A DNA stretch of 64,000 nucleotides from an uncultured Ruminiclostridium sp. (GCA_910588335.1 CAJUQV010000020.1:1-64000), one strand, 5' to 3'; numbered from the stretch's first letter, positions 35,913 through 44,713 are shown. Translations and numbers: made by a program. Notes: generated by a model not told the origin, from the letters alone.

Positions 35913-37356
35913 CGTGTTTTACGACGTTATGAGCTTTGTAATGCTTTTCGTACGATACGGGGCGAGTTCTTTCCTGTGCTTAAGCTACACAAGATATTTT
36001 CTGAAGGAAAAAAACGGGAAAAATGTTACCCTTATTGTCTGGAGCCTAATGTATGTTTTGGGTGCGGCGGTGATTTATTTTGCCTTTGATGCGGTTAATG
36101 TATTCCAGAACATAATTTGCACCGCGGCGAAGATCGCGTTTCTGCTGATACTTCAGCGGCTTCTTTTTCATAAGGGCGGCGCGATAAACCTTTTTATCGT
36201 ATTCAGCTTTCTGGCGGGACGGGATCTTACGGTTTCCATTATAGCAGTGCTGACTTATCAGCTTATGGGCGATATGTCCATGGGAATACTCAACAGTTTA
36301 GCCGAAAGCGCCGACAGCGGTTACGAAGCGTTTCTGATTGAACACGGGCAGACGCTGCTTTTTACATTGGACATAATTATAACGATTGCCGCCGTGGCTG
36401 GATATACGGCTATTCTCGGATTTTATCTCAAAATAATAAAAAAGAGCTTCAGGAAAAAGGATCATCGCCTTCAGCGCAGGGAGAGCGTTTTTCTCATGCT
36501 TCCCCTTGTGGCGTCTCTTTGTATAGCAATCACGGTAAGAATGATGGAATTCAGCGAAACGGGACAGCCATACTGGGATATTTTTGAGCTTGTGCCTGTG
36601 GCGAAGCTTTTTATACCCATTACCGACATTCTGCTTTTGGGCACCAACATAGCCGCCGTGATACTGTTTCAGAGTATGCTGGAGTACAACGAAGAAAAAA
36701 ACAAGCGCGACCTTCTGGAGAGTCAGATATCACAAATGCGCGGGGAAATAGCGGAAATACAGGATATTTATTCCGATATAAGAGGACTGAGGCACGATAT
36801 GAAAAACCATATCGAAAATATTTCCCTTTACGTAAAACGAACGGGCGCCGAGGACGATCGTCTCTCAGAATATATAGGCAGCATGAGCAAAACAGTGGAC
36901 AGGCTGGACTTTTCCTTTAACACGGGAAATCCCATTTGCGACGTAATTATACACCGTAAAAAGGGCGAAGCCGAGAAAAAGGGAATAAGCTTTAAGTCGG
37001 ATTTTACCTTTCCCGAAACGGATAAGCTCGATTCTTACGACGTGGGGGTGATTCTCGGAAACTCGCTGGAAAACGCGGTTGAAGCCTGCGCAAAAGTAAA
37101 GGAGCCTTATATTTTCCTGCGTTCTTACGTTAAAGGGAGCCTGTTTTTTATCGAAACGGAAAATAATTTTTCAGGGTCGCTTAATCTTTGCGAAAAAAGC
37201 GGGCTTCCTTTTACCACCAAAGAAGAATCATCGCACGGCTTCGGTTTGTCCAATATAGAGAGGACTGCTAAGAAGTATATGGGCGATATTGACGTTTCCG
37301 CTGAAGAAAAGTGCGGAAAAAGCGTATTCGTCCTTACAGTTATGCTTCATATGTGA
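35905..37356 (+). CDS. GHKL sensor kinase, AgrC-like
   Basis: A 483-residue membrane kinase. About six membrane helices fill residues 1-260; a coiled linker leads to the H-box LRHDMKNHIENI with the phospho-His, and the GHKL ATPase domain has ILGNSLENAVEA (N-box) and SSHGFGLSNIERTAKKY (G-box). The layout is that of AgrC-type kinases that pair with LytTR regulators. The AAAGGGGGCGGA site lies within the end of the regulator gene. The ligand is unknown. Confidence 0.92.
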   Translation: MYNVFYDVMSFVMLFVRYGASSFLCLSYTRYFLKEKNGKNVTLIVWSLMYVLGAAVIYFAFDAVNVFQNIICTAAKIAFLLILQRLLFHKGGAINLFIVFSFLAGRDLTVSIIAVLTYQLMGDMSMGILNSLAESADSGYEAFLIEHGQTLLFTLDIIITIAAVAGYTAILGFYLKIIKKSFRKKDHRLQRRESVFLMLPLVASLCIAITVRMMEFSETGQPYWDIFELVPVAKLFIPITDILLLGTNIAAVILFQSMLEYNEEKNKRDLLESQISQMRGEIAEIQDIYSDIRGLRHDMKNHIENISLYVKRTGAEDDRLSEYIGSMSKTVDRLDFSFNTGNPICDVIIHRKKGEAEKKGISFKSDFTFPETDKLDSYDVGVILGNSLENAVEACAKVKEPYIFLRSYVKGSLFFIETENNFSGSLNLCEKSGLPFTTKEESSHGFGLSNIERTAKKYMGDIDVSAEEKCGKSVFVLTVMLHM

Positions 37357-37403
37357 CAAAAACAAATTTCGCGCCCAAAAAAGCGCCGTTCGCGCCATAA
37401 CGC

Positions 37404-37430
37404 TAAAGTTTAAATTTTTTCTGCCGAATA
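37404..37430 (+). promoter_or_regulatory. Sigma-28 promoter of the coiled-coil gene cluster
   Basis: TAAA (37404-37407) - exactly 15 bp - GCCGAATA (37423-37430). It precedes the four-gene cluster that contains a FlxA-like gene and is the second such promoter in the window. Confidence 0.87.
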
Positions 37431-37439
37431 AATATACAG

Positions 37440-37601
37440 ATGAAACGGCTGACCCCTTTGCCGATTTCATCAGGCGTACACCATAGCCGGTATTTTCCGA
37501 AACGCCGCTGCTTTCGGCTACGGACGGAAAAGTCCATGCCGAAGTTTGCGGCGATAAAAAATACCGAAAATTTTATTATTAAGAAGGTAATAAACAAATA
37601 A
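37440..37601 (+). CDS. Small basic ORF between the sigma-28 promoter and the cluster
   Basis: A 53-codon frame that begins with ATG only a few bases after the expected transcript start and ends 1 bp before the next ATG (TAA-A-ATG). It encodes an Arg/Lys-rich peptide (MKRLTPLPISSGVHHS at the start) with no known motif and no ribosome site, so it would have to be read leaderless. It may be a leader peptide coupling translation to the next gene, whose own ribosome site is weak, or chance. Confidence 0.25.
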   Translation: MKRLTPLPISSGVHHSRYFPKRRCFRLRTEKSMPKFAAIKNTENFIIKKVINK

Positions 37602-37602
37602 A

Positions 37603-38064
37603 ATGAGTTTTAATCATATAAATACAACAAATAAAAAAGAAAAGACCGATATTTACCGCTCCGAAAAAAGCTATTCCGCTTACGGTCATAAAGCGGGCGA
37701 TTTTTCCGAAATATTGAAGGAAGCGAGAAGAGAAACGAACGATCCGAATCAGGAACGGGAATTTGTTAAAAAAACGGAATCGGATTGGGAACAAGAATAC
37801 GAATGGGAACAAAAACAACTTAAAATATCCGGTCCCACCGAAGCGGAAAAGCGTCAGGTCGCGGCGGAACAGGCGGCAAAGCGCAGACGTCTGGCAAAAT
37901 ATATGATGTTCTTAGAGGAAACCTCCATCAAACGCGCCGAGGAGGAAATGGAGATGATTGCCAAACGCAGCAAAAAGGACTTAAGGAATACTCGTTACAG
38001 AGCCAAGTCGGCGTATTTTCCTGTTTCCTATGCGGGCTGCTCTGCGGATATCGGCGAAGATTAG
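37603..38064 (+). CDS. Charged helical protein, first major gene of the sigma-28 cluster
   Basis: A 153-residue, highly charged protein of unknown family. The first 50 residues are polar (SFNHINTTNKKEK start), about 55-135 is a long amphipathic helix rich in Glu, Lys and Arg (EAEKRQVAAEQAAKRRRLA and IKRAEEEMEMIAKRS), and the tail has a single Cys. There is no signal peptide or membrane segment. The start has only a distant AAGAAGG, so coupling to the small upstream frame is possible. Position directly behind a sigma-28 promoter and ahead of a FlxA-like gene suggests a flagellum- or chemotaxis-linked role. Confidence 0.6.
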   Translation: MSFNHINTTNKKEKTDIYRSEKSYSAYGHKAGDFSEILKEARRETNDPNQEREFVKKTESDWEQEYEWEQKQLKISGPTEAEKRQVAAEQAAKRRRLAKYMMFLEETSIKRAEEEMEMIAKRSKKDLRNTRYRAKSAYFPVSYAGCSADIGED

Positions 38065-38129
38065 TCACAATAAAACAGTTTTATCAAGATAATGACCCAA
38101 TAAAAACATTGCGAAAGGAAGTACATATT

Positions 38130-38876
38130 ATGCAGATCACGGGAATCCAGACACAGGGCAATAACAACATGGGAGTAAACAAACAGCAGAGCGAGGACAG
38201 CGTTATCAAAAACGCACAGAGCCAGATCGAAGAGCTGAGAAAACAGCTTCAGCAGCTTGCCGAAAACAAGGATATGGACCCCAAAGCCAAAACCGAGAAA
38301 AAGCAGCAGCTTCAGCAGCAGATTGCCGATCTTAACGCTCAGATAAGACAAAGACAGGCGGAGCTTCGCAAGGAGAAACAAACTCCCAAGGAATCCGCCC
38401 AAAAAGCCGCCGAGAAGGAAGCGGCAAGTGAGGCCGCAAAAAAGGCGGACGGTTTTGATACGGGATTTTCAAAGGCAACGGCTGGCGCGATTATTTCCGC
38501 TTCCAATTCCCTTGACTTTGCCGATTCCATGAACGAAGTCAGCGTAAAGCTGAGCGGAAGAGCAAGAGAGCTTTCGGCCGAGATTGAAACCGACACCAAA
38601 AGAGGCGCGGACACTACGGCAAAACAGGCGGAGTTGGATAAAGTCAACAAGGGCGTGCAAAATTCCAAGGCCGCAGCCGCGAGCGCCTTGAGCGAAGCGG
38701 ACGGAAAGCTTAAAAACGCTGCCGAAACTGACGAAACGCTTGGAGAAATCAAGGAAAAAGACAAAAACAACGGGGAAGAAGAGGATATCAGAACCGACGG
38801 AATGTACGATAAGGACGGAAACAGGATTGAGGAAAAGGACGAAAGCGCCGAAAGAGAATATGAGGATAAGGCATAA
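38130..38876 (+). CDS. FlxA-like coiled-coil protein
   Basis: A 248-residue soluble protein and the best FlxA-family match in the window. It starts MQITGIQTQGNN with an SEDSVIKNAQ motif, then a coiled coil at about residues 28-95 (IEELRKQLQQLAENKDMDPK and LQQQIADLNAQIRQRQAEL), an Ala/Lys/Glu region and an acidic tail with RTDGMYDKDGNRIEE. The start at 38130 follows GAAAGGAAG and matches the start of the paralogue at 247-1008. It is the third frame of the sigma-28 cluster. In E. coli flxA is a FliA-dependent gene of unknown function, which agrees with the promoter here. Confidence 0.85.
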   Translation: MQITGIQTQGNNNMGVNKQQSEDSVIKNAQSQIEELRKQLQQLAENKDMDPKAKTEKKQQLQQQIADLNAQIRQRQAELRKEKQTPKESAQKAAEKEAASEAAKKADGFDTGFSKATAGAIISASNSLDFADSMNEVSVKLSGRARELSAEIETDTKRGADTTAKQAELDKVNKGVQNSKAAAASALSEADGKLKNAAETDETLGEIKEKDKNNGEEEDIRTDGMYDKDGNRIEEKDESAEREYEDKA

Positions 38877-38962
38877 TGACTGTAGATTAGTATAATTACG
38901 TTTAAAACTGTGAATGCTGCGTTACTTTAAAAGGTAAGTTTTCTTGAAAGGAGGTCGGTGAA

Positions 38963-39658
38963 ATGGCGATAAACGGTCTTGGGATAAAATACGACCCATA
39001 TCAATACTTTAAAAAAGCACAGGCGGAGAAAACCGAAAAAACCGACAGTGAGAAACCGGACAATGTGCCCAAAAAAGAAACGGGGGAGCTTTCAAAAACG
39101 GAAAACAAAGCGGGAGAGCTGAAATTTAACAATAAAGACGAGCTTATGTCTTATCTTAAGCAAAATTATAAAATCGTGGCCAAGGGAATGACGCAGATTT
39201 CGGGCAGCTATCTGAATCGATGCCTTAAAGACGAAGAGGAGCTTCAAAGGCTGTTTGATAACCTCGAAGAAGCGGACAGAATGGCGGAGGATAACGAGGA
39301 AAACCTTGAGGGCTATCAGGGTATGCAGGTAAAGATCGACGAAAACGGCGAGATGACTACCGAGACCTACGGCGGAAGCGTGGCGGTCAACGAGGGCAAG
39401 CGCTTAAGGCAGATAGCAGCTGCAAAAAATCCCGCCCAGATTCAAATGGTACTGAGCCTTCTGAACACGGATATGTCCGACGTTAAAAGAGGTCGCGAAA
39501 TGAATATGTGCGACGATGACGAAATAGACAAGGTTGAAGCACTGATTCAGCAGGCGCAGCAAAAAGCCGCCGAGATACAGTCGGAAAACGGCGGCAGCGA
39601 AGACAAAAAAGAAGAAAACGAAAACGATATGTCTTTTTATACCACCTTGCTGATGTGA
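38963..39658 (+). CDS. Conserved hypothetical protein of the sigma-28 cluster
   Basis: A 231-residue soluble protein. Residues 1-50 are a Lys/Glu-rich polar lead; about 58-140 is a small domain (KDELMSYLKQNYKIVAKG, MTQISGSYLNRCLKDEEELQ, VKIDENGEMTTETYGG) that resembles an unnamed family I have seen in motile Clostridia. The helix at 145-205 (NPAQIQMVLSLLNTDMSD and DKVEALIQQAQQKAAEIQ) precedes an acidic tail. AAAGGAGG lies 9 bp before the ATG. It is 86 bp after the FlxA-like gene and 28 bp before the amber-interrupted gene, so it should share the sigma-28 transcript. Function unknown. Confidence 0.65.
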   Translation: MAINGLGIKYDPYQYFKKAQAEKTEKTDSEKPDNVPKKETGELSKTENKAGELKFNNKDELMSYLKQNYKIVAKGMTQISGSYLNRCLKDEEELQRLFDNLEEADRMAEDNEENLEGYQGMQVKIDENGEMTTETYGGSVAVNEGKRLRQIAAAKNPAQIQMVLSLLNTDMSDVKRGREMNMCDDDEIDKVEALIQQAQQKAAEIQSENGGSEDKKEENENDMSFYTTLLM

Positions 39659-39686
39659 AAAATCGTTTTTAATAGGGAGGAAGAGT

Positions 39687-40187
39687 ATGATAGCAAAAAC
39701 GACCGGAAATCTTATCGGCGCTAATGTTGCAATGGACGAAATACGCACGCCTATGAAGGTTTTTAAGGAAGCCCGCGCCAGAGGCGACACAGCCACCATG
39801 AAAAGAGCCATGGGTTATGTGGAAGCCTTTAACGAGGACGCTTAGGAATATAAGACTAAGGCGGACGAGGCTCTTAAACAGGAAGCCGTTGAAGCCAAGG
39901 AAAAGGAGCGTCTCGAACGGGAAGAGCTGGCGGAACGCATCAAGGAAAACCGCACCGAGACCGAAGAGAAACTGGAGGAAGCAAGCAAATCACCCGTTTC
40001 CGAGCCTTCCGCCGATACAAGCGAAGAAAACGACGGGGACGTCAATACCGATTCCGGAATCGAGTTAAGCACCGAACATACCGACGGCGAACAAGCCAAA
40101 AGCGCTTCCGATGTTCCCGTGACTTATACGAAAACGGGAAAGACGATTCCCTCAAATCCCGAAATAAAATTTTCGGTATCCGTATAA
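39687..40187 (+). pseudogene. Coiled-coil gene interrupted by an in-frame TAG
   Basis: The frame starts at an ATG with GGGAGGAAGAGT and reads 52 codons (IAKTTGNLIGANVAMDEIRT near the start, KRAMGYVEAFNEDA before the break) to TAG at 39843-39845. The same frame then continues for 113 sense codons (EYKTKADEALKQEAVEAKEK, a Glu/Lys coiled coil, then an acidic Ser-rich tail) to TAA at 40185-40187. Codon use and helical pattern do not change across the TAG, so a single point mutation (for example from CAG or AAG) explains it; a sequencing error or read-through is possible. The end overlaps the left end of element A3. Confidence 0.8.
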
Positions 40188-40348
40188 GGAATTGTTTGAA
40201 AATAAAGTAAATGACGGATATTTGACCCAAAACGGTTAGCTTCAAGGGAAAAACGCACTCAAACCGTCGTTTGACGAGGCTTTTTGACGCAGAAGATGAC
40301 CGTTTTGGGGCAAAAAGACGGCGTTTTTGATTTTTCAAACAAGACCTA
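40185..40348. mobile_element. Family A MITE-like element, copy A3
   Basis: A diverged copy; the left end reads TAAGGAATTGTTT and the right end AAACAAGACCTA, each with changes from the consensus GGGCTTGTTT ends. The inner sequence (TTTGACCCAA, CGGTTAGCTTCAAGG) is well kept. Confidence 0.8.
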
Positions 40349-40370
40349 ATATTTATCATTTTCCTCTGAA

Positions 40371-40420
40371 AACAATAACAGGCTTTACATTAAATTACAC
40401 GTAAAGCCTGTTATTGTTTT
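40371..40420. terminator. Strong bidirectional terminator
   Basis: An 18 bp stem (AACAATAACAGGCTTTAC and its complement) with a 12 nt loop and T runs both ways, between the sigma-28 cluster and the convergent acyl-adenylating enzyme gene. Confidence 0.85.
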
Positions 40421-41958
40421 TATATAATCTTTCCCTGCTTACTCTGATTCCGCTTGATTTTCCTTGAGGTGGTTTTCTCAAACTCCTCGTTTCTTATTCT
40501 TATCCGGCGGATATTTTTGGAGGAAGGCAGGGTCTTGTTGATTTCGGCCACCTTTGCCTTTACTTCCGCTATTGTCTCTTCTTCGGTTTTGTTCTTGTAA
40601 AGCTCGCCGCCCAAAAACAGCTCCAACGTCAAAATCTCGTCTTCGGGGTAAACAAGAAGCTCCTGAGCGATTCCGAAAGCTTCCGCCTTGTTTTCCAGTT
40701 CTTCGGGAGAAACGTTTTCACCGTTGGAAAGAATGATTAGATTTTTCTTTCTTCCCGTTATGTAAAGCCGGCCGTATTCGTCGGTATACCCAAGATCCCC
40801 CGTGTACAGCCAGCCGTCCCTTACGGTTTCGGCGGTTTCCTTTTCGTCCTTGTAATATCCCTGCATTACCGAAGGGCTTTTTACCGTTATCTCGCCGTCC
40901 ACTATTCTTACTTCGCAGCCGCGCACTATTTTCCCTACGTCTCCGTTTGACTTTCGGGACAGGTCGCCGGAGGTTATTCGTGGGGAACATTCGGTCATTC
41001 CGTAGCCCTGCGCTATGGTTATGCCAAAGCTTTCGTATTCCGAAATGAGTTCGGGGCTTAAGTAAGCGCCGCCGCTGTAAATTATTTTAAGTCTGCCGCC
41101 GAAAACGCTTTGGGCAATAGTCTGTACGGGGATATTCGGATTCGCTTTGGCGGCGTTTTTTATCTGCTTGCATATTGTAGCCGCTATCATAGGCACCAAG
41201 AGAATGATAGTGGGGGCGAAAAGTTTAAGATTCTGCGCCACCTTCATCAGCGAATCGTTTACGCAGACGGTGGTGCCGTAGCGAAGCGACAAAAGTATAT
41301 CGCAGGTAAAGCAATACACGTGATGAATAGGCAGCACGGTGAGCAAAACGTCCTTGTCGGTGCTTTCGTTATCGCAGCAAAAGGCATTGTCGATAAAATT
41401 TCCATGAGACAGCATAACGCCCTTCGCTTTTCCAGTTGTACCCGATGTAAACAGTATTGCGGCAAGAGTATTTTCGTCGGGAAGCTCTTCTTCGGACATA
41501 ACCAAAGGTTGGTATTTATCAAGTATCGCCCCCACGGTAAGACCGTTTTCGGTCTCCCCGGACAGCGCCACAAACATTTTTACCGACGGGCAGGCCGCTT
41601 TTACGGCGGGAATCGCCTGTTCATATCTTTTGTCGTAAAAAAGTACGTCCACGTCCGCCCTTGTGAGCAGCTCGCATATATCGTTTACCGATAAAAGCGC
41701 GTCAATGGGAACGCTTACGTTCCCCCCGCACATAGCGCCTATGTGGCTCATAAGATAATAACCGCTTGTAGGGCCTATCACCGCCGAGTGCACGCTTTTT
41801 CCAAAGCTGTCCTTTAAAAAAGCGGCTATTTTAAGGGCGCAGGCGTAAAATTCGCCAAAAGTGATTTCGCTTATGCCCGAAGCTGTTTTTTCTTTAATGA
41901 ACGGGTTGTTTTCAAATTTTTCGCGCGCCGCGTTTACCAGATCAAACAATGTTTTCAT
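40420..41958 (-). CDS. Acyl-adenylate-forming ligase (AMP-binding family)
   Basis: A 512-residue ANL-superfamily enzyme that activates a carboxylic acid as an acyl-AMP and passes it to CoA or a carrier protein. The ATP loop is LFTSGTTGKAKGVML (about 169-183), A5 motif GYGMTECSPRI, A7 motif YTGDLGYTDEYG and A8/hinge GRKKNLIILSNGENVSPEE, with a Lys-containing C-terminal domain ending SRKIKRNQ. Next to a carrier-protein gene it most likely loads the carrier at 41987-42217. AAAGGAACG precedes the ATG. It is the last gene of the TetR-controlled leftward group. Confidence 0.93.
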   Translation of the reverse strand: MKTLFDLVNAAREKFENNPFIKEKTASGISEITFGEFYACALKIAAFLKDSFGKSVHSAVIGPTSGYYLMSHIGAMCGGNVSVPIDALLSVNDICELLTRADVDVLFYDKRYEQAIPAVKAACPSVKMFVALSGETENGLTVGAILDKYQPLVMSEEELPDENTLAAILFTSGTTGKAKGVMLSHGNFIDNAFCCDNESTDKDVLLTVLPIHHVYCFTCDILLSLRYGTTVCVNDSLMKVAQNLKLFAPTIILLVPMIAATICKQIKNAAKANPNIPVQTIAQSVFGGRLKIIYSGGAYLSPELISEYESFGITIAQGYGMTECSPRITSGDLSRKSNGDVGKIVRGCEVRIVDGEITVKSPSVMQGYYKDEKETAETVRDGWLYTGDLGYTDEYGRLYITGRKKNLIILSNGENVSPEELENKAEAFGIAQELLVYPEDEILTLELFLGGELYKNKTEEETIAEVKAKVAEINKTLPSSKNIRRIRIRNEEFEKTTSRKIKRNQSKQGKII

Positions 41959-41986
41959 ATTTCCCGCGTTCCTTTCATTCGGCCTG

Positions 41987-42217
41987 TCAGGCTTTTTTAA
42001 GCTTCTCGATATATTCTATTGCGTCTCTCACGGTGGAAAGTCCTATAATTTCCTCTTCGTCGACATGTATGCCGTATTTTTCCTCAATTTCCCCCAACAG
42101 GCACATAAAATCAAAGGAATTAAAACCGAGATCGTTTATAAATTCCGAATCGAGGGTTATTGATTCGGGTTTCGCCTCGATATAATTGCACATCATTTCT
42201 CTAAACTCTTCAAGCAT
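41987..42217 (-). CDS. Acyl carrier protein
   Basis: A 76-residue carrier protein. The phosphopantetheine attachment Ser is residue 34 in DLGFNSFDFMCLL; the usual Asp before this Ser is Asn here (FNS rather than LDS). Helices I-IV match the ACP fold, with an acidic helix II. It lies 18 bp after the condensation-like gene and 28 bp before the ligase gene. It is distinct from a primary-metabolism ACP by context and by the FNSF motif, and probably carries the acyl group handed over by the ligase. Confidence 0.9.
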   Translation of the reverse strand: MLEEFREMMCNYIEAKPESITLDSEFINDLGFNSFDFMCLLGEIEEKYGIHVDEEEIIGLSTVRDAIEYIEKLKKA

Positions 42218-42235
42218 TTTTATAATCCGCCTTTC

Positions 42236-43645
42236 TTATATCATTTCAAGAATCTGTCCGATTGTTCTCGTCTTATCCTCAATCCCTCTGAACAGAACGC
42301 GGCAGTAATAGTAATATAAAAATTCCATTTCGCTGTCGCTTACCACGTCTTTTTTGTACTCGAAATTAAAATTGAGACCGTTGTCTTCGGGACGGTGCAT
42401 TACCGTAAGATAAAGGGGCTGAGCCGCCACTCCGTTGGAGTACCAGAAGGTCTTGTAATCTATATCGGGCATTTCCGTGTTCTTTTCCCGCAAAGTGAGC
42501 GGCTGGTAGGTCAGCGAAATACTCTCGTAGCTGGCGCCCGGAGCAAATTTGCGGTACTTTGCCCGCTTCATGGTAAGCTCTATGGGGTCATAGTTTGCGT
42601 GGCGGAATATCTTATTTTGCTCCGCTTGAATGGTTCTTATGCCCTCGATAAAGGTCTGTTCAGGCTCAAGAATAGTACGCAGCGGAAAAAAGTGTATTCT
42701 CGTGCCGCCGCTGTGTTTTTCGAGCAGTGTTCCGCGGCGTGCCACGTTGGTTTTTACTGAAACGTCCTTTTCGTCGTTGTTGAATTTTGAAAGTACGGTG
42801 CGAAGTCCCATAAGCAGGAGTCCGGCCATGGACACCTTGTTTTCCGCGCAGAAATCGAGAAGTCTCGCCGAAGGCTCTCCCTCAAGATGATAAACGGAAA
42901 TAGCGGCGTCAAGAGTGTTGGAGGTAATAACCGCGCTTCTGAGATCCGGATTTCCACTTTCCCGCCGTTGGGTGATCAGTCTTCCGGGGCCGGTGAAATC
43001 GGTATACATGGGTTCGTCGCCCTCTATCTGAGACTTCCAGAATTCCTCGTCTTTTTTATGGGAAGCATTGCTCTTTTTTTCATATTCAAGATCTTGTTCA
43101 ACGGCTTTTATGTAAGACTGAAGCGGCTTGGGGCGGGGATAATCGTAGACCTTGGCACAGTACAGCTCCAATACTCTTTTATTAAACTCGATTATCGAGC
43201 TTGAGTCCATTGTCATATGATCGACCTTAAGGTAAATTCCGTTATATCCGCCGGGATATTTTATCATAACAACACGGTTCATAGCCGAGTTAAACCGATC
43301 CAGCGGCTTATGCGTCCACTTGGTCATTTCCTCGTGGGCGTCGCTTTCGCTCCAGCCCGAAAAATCAAAAAATCCGATTTCCCTTTCGTCAAAGGGGATA
43401 ACGTATTGATATACCGTGCCGTCCTCATCCTGTAAAAAACGCAGCCGCATTGAGTCAAAGTCGGAAATAGCTTCCCGTATAGACTGTTTAAGCACGTCAA
43501 AGTCAACGTCCTGTTTAATGTAAAGACCGGTTCCTATGTTCAAAACCTGAGGTTTGGCGAATTTGATGGTATAAAAATGCAGTCGTTGAGCGGCGGTGAG
43601 GGGGTAGCATTTCATTACCGTTCCGTTGATGGTAAATTCTTTCAT
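42236..43645 (-). CDS. Condensation-domain-like acyltransferase
   Basis: A 469-residue protein resembling a free-standing condensation domain of non-ribosomal peptide synthesis (or the related acyltransferases that use carrier-bound donors). Seen: the opening YPLTAAQRLHFYT (C1-like), FDSMRLRFLQDEDG (C2-like) and VDHMTMDSSS at 141-150 in place of HHxxxDG: the second, catalytic His is kept, the first is Asp and the Gly is Ser. KTNVARRGTLLEKHSGGTR and FNFEYKKDVVS occupy the late motifs. The ATG at 43645 was chosen over a start at 43729, which would lie across the operator at 43668. It would join a carrier-bound acyl group to an amine or alcohol. Confidence 0.8.
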   Translation of the reverse strand: MKEFTINGTVMKCYPLTAAQRLHFYTIKFAKPQVLNIGTGLYIKQDVDFDVLKQSIREAISDFDSMRLRFLQDEDGTVYQYVIPFDEREIGFFDFSGWSESDAHEEMTKWTHKPLDRFNSAMNRVVMIKYPGGYNGIYLKVDHMTMDSSSIIEFNKRVLELYCAKVYDYPRPKPLQSYIKAVEQDLEYEKKSNASHKKDEEFWKSQIEGDEPMYTDFTGPGRLITQRRESGNPDLRSAVITSNTLDAAISVYHLEGEPSARLLDFCAENKVSMAGLLLMGLRTVLSKFNNDEKDVSVKTNVARRGTLLEKHSGGTRIHFFPLRTILEPEQTFIEGIRTIQAEQNKIFRHANYDPIELTMKRAKYRKFAPGASYESISLTYQPLTLREKNTEMPDIDYKTFWYSNGVAAQPLYLTVMHRPEDNGLNFNFEYKKDVVSDSEMEFLYYYYCRVLFRGIEDKTRTIGQILEMI

Positions 43646-43667
43646 TTTACATCGACCTTTCTGTTTT

Positions 43668-43684
43668 TTCGACCAACGGTCGAA
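43668..43684. promoter_or_regulatory. TetR-type operator, site 2
   Basis: TTCGACC-AAC-GGTCGAA, a 7 bp perfect inverted repeat that matches the operator at 44714-44730. It lies 23 bp before the condensation-like gene, inside the transcript that starts at 44744. Confidence 0.85.
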
Positions 43685-43731
43685 AATTGTTTTAAAGTGG
43701 GGAGTGATGAGATAGAAGAACACTTCCACAT

Positions 43732-44691
43732 TCAGTCAAAATATTTATCCAAAAACTCCGTTACACTTTTCATATACAATTCCGTGTTTTCATACACAGA
43801 AGCCGCATGCCCTGCGTTCTCCACAAGCAGAAGTTCTTTTTCACCCGTACAAGCGTTGTAATTCTGCTGAGACATATAAGTGGGGACAAACTTATCCTCT
43901 TTGCCGTGAATGAACAGAATGGGACACGTTCCCTTTTTTACCGCATCAAGGGTTGAACAGTCTCTAAAGCCATAACCGGCCTTTTTACGGCAATATCTGT
44001 CGTTAATGTCCATTATCGGGTGGGGCGGCAGGTGATAGTCTCTTTTCAGAATATGCTTAAATACCTCGTATGGCGAAGTGAAAGCGCAGTCGGCTATTAT
44101 AGCCCCGACGCTTTTCGGGAAATCGTCAAGCCCGCTTGCCATAAGCACGGTTGCCGCTCCCATTGAAACGCCGTACAAGGCTATCTCCGCTTTGCCGCCC
44201 GAACGGCCTTCAACATAATTTATCCACTTCAGGCAGTCGAATCGGTCCAGTATACCGAAGCCCACATAATCGCCCTCGCTCTTTCCGTGCGACCGCTGGT
44301 CGACTATAAGGGCGTTCCAGTTTCTTTCAAGAAAGTATTCCGCCATAGTCGGGCAATCGTTCATGCCGCAGCTTGTATAGCCGTGAACCAATATGGCGGT
44401 TCGATGCGAAGGCTTTTCCGAAGGAAAATAATCTCCGTGAAGAGTAAGACCGTCATGTGCAATTACGCTGACGTGCTCCGATTTCCTTTGAAGCAGCTTA
44501 TCTCTTTCCCGATGAATGATTTTTATGTATTCCTCCCATTTATCACCGTCAGCCATTTCGCTTATGTCAACACGAACCTCTTTTTGACGCGGAATAACGC
44601 GGTTAAACAATACCCTTGCGCCAATAAGGCACGCCGAGGCGCCCGCCGCCAGCACTCCCCCCGCAGCGGCCGCAATTAAAACGTGCGTCAT
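43732..44691 (-). CDS. Membrane-anchored alpha/beta hydrolase
   Basis: A 319-residue hydrolase with one N-terminal membrane helix (about residues 4-26, IAAAAGGVLAAGASACLIGA). The oxyanion segment is AILVHGYTSCG, the nucleophile Ser is in ALYGVSMGAATVL (GxSxG), and the acid and His are in ILFIHGKEDKFVP and VENAGHAAS. It resembles the FrsA/YqkD-type serine peptidase-like hydrolases. The ATG at 44691 (GGGGGG site) was preferred to a start at 44772, which would overlap the promoter. First gene of the TetR-controlled group; it may release or edit the acyl product. Confidence 0.87.
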   Translation of the reverse strand: MTHVLIAAAAGGVLAAGASACLIGARVLFNRVIPRQKEVRVDISEMADGDKWEEYIKIIHRERDKLLQRKSEHVSVIAHDGLTLHGDYFPSEKPSHRTAILVHGYTSCGMNDCPTMAEYFLERNWNALIVDQRSHGKSEGDYVGFGILDRFDCLKWINYVEGRSGGKAEIALYGVSMGAATVLMASGLDDFPKSVGAIIADCAFTSPYEVFKHILKRDYHLPPHPIMDINDRYCRKKAGYGFRDCSTLDAVKKGTCPILFIHGKEDKFVPTYMSQQNYNACTGEKELLLVENAGHAASVYENTELYMKSVTEFLDKYFD

Positions 44692-44713
44692 ATTATCCCC
44701 CCTTTTTTTAATT

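Noticed and set aside
37431..37602. Riboswitch in the leader of the sigma-28 cluster
   Set aside because: Several short stems can be drawn, but no known riboswitch consensus matches.
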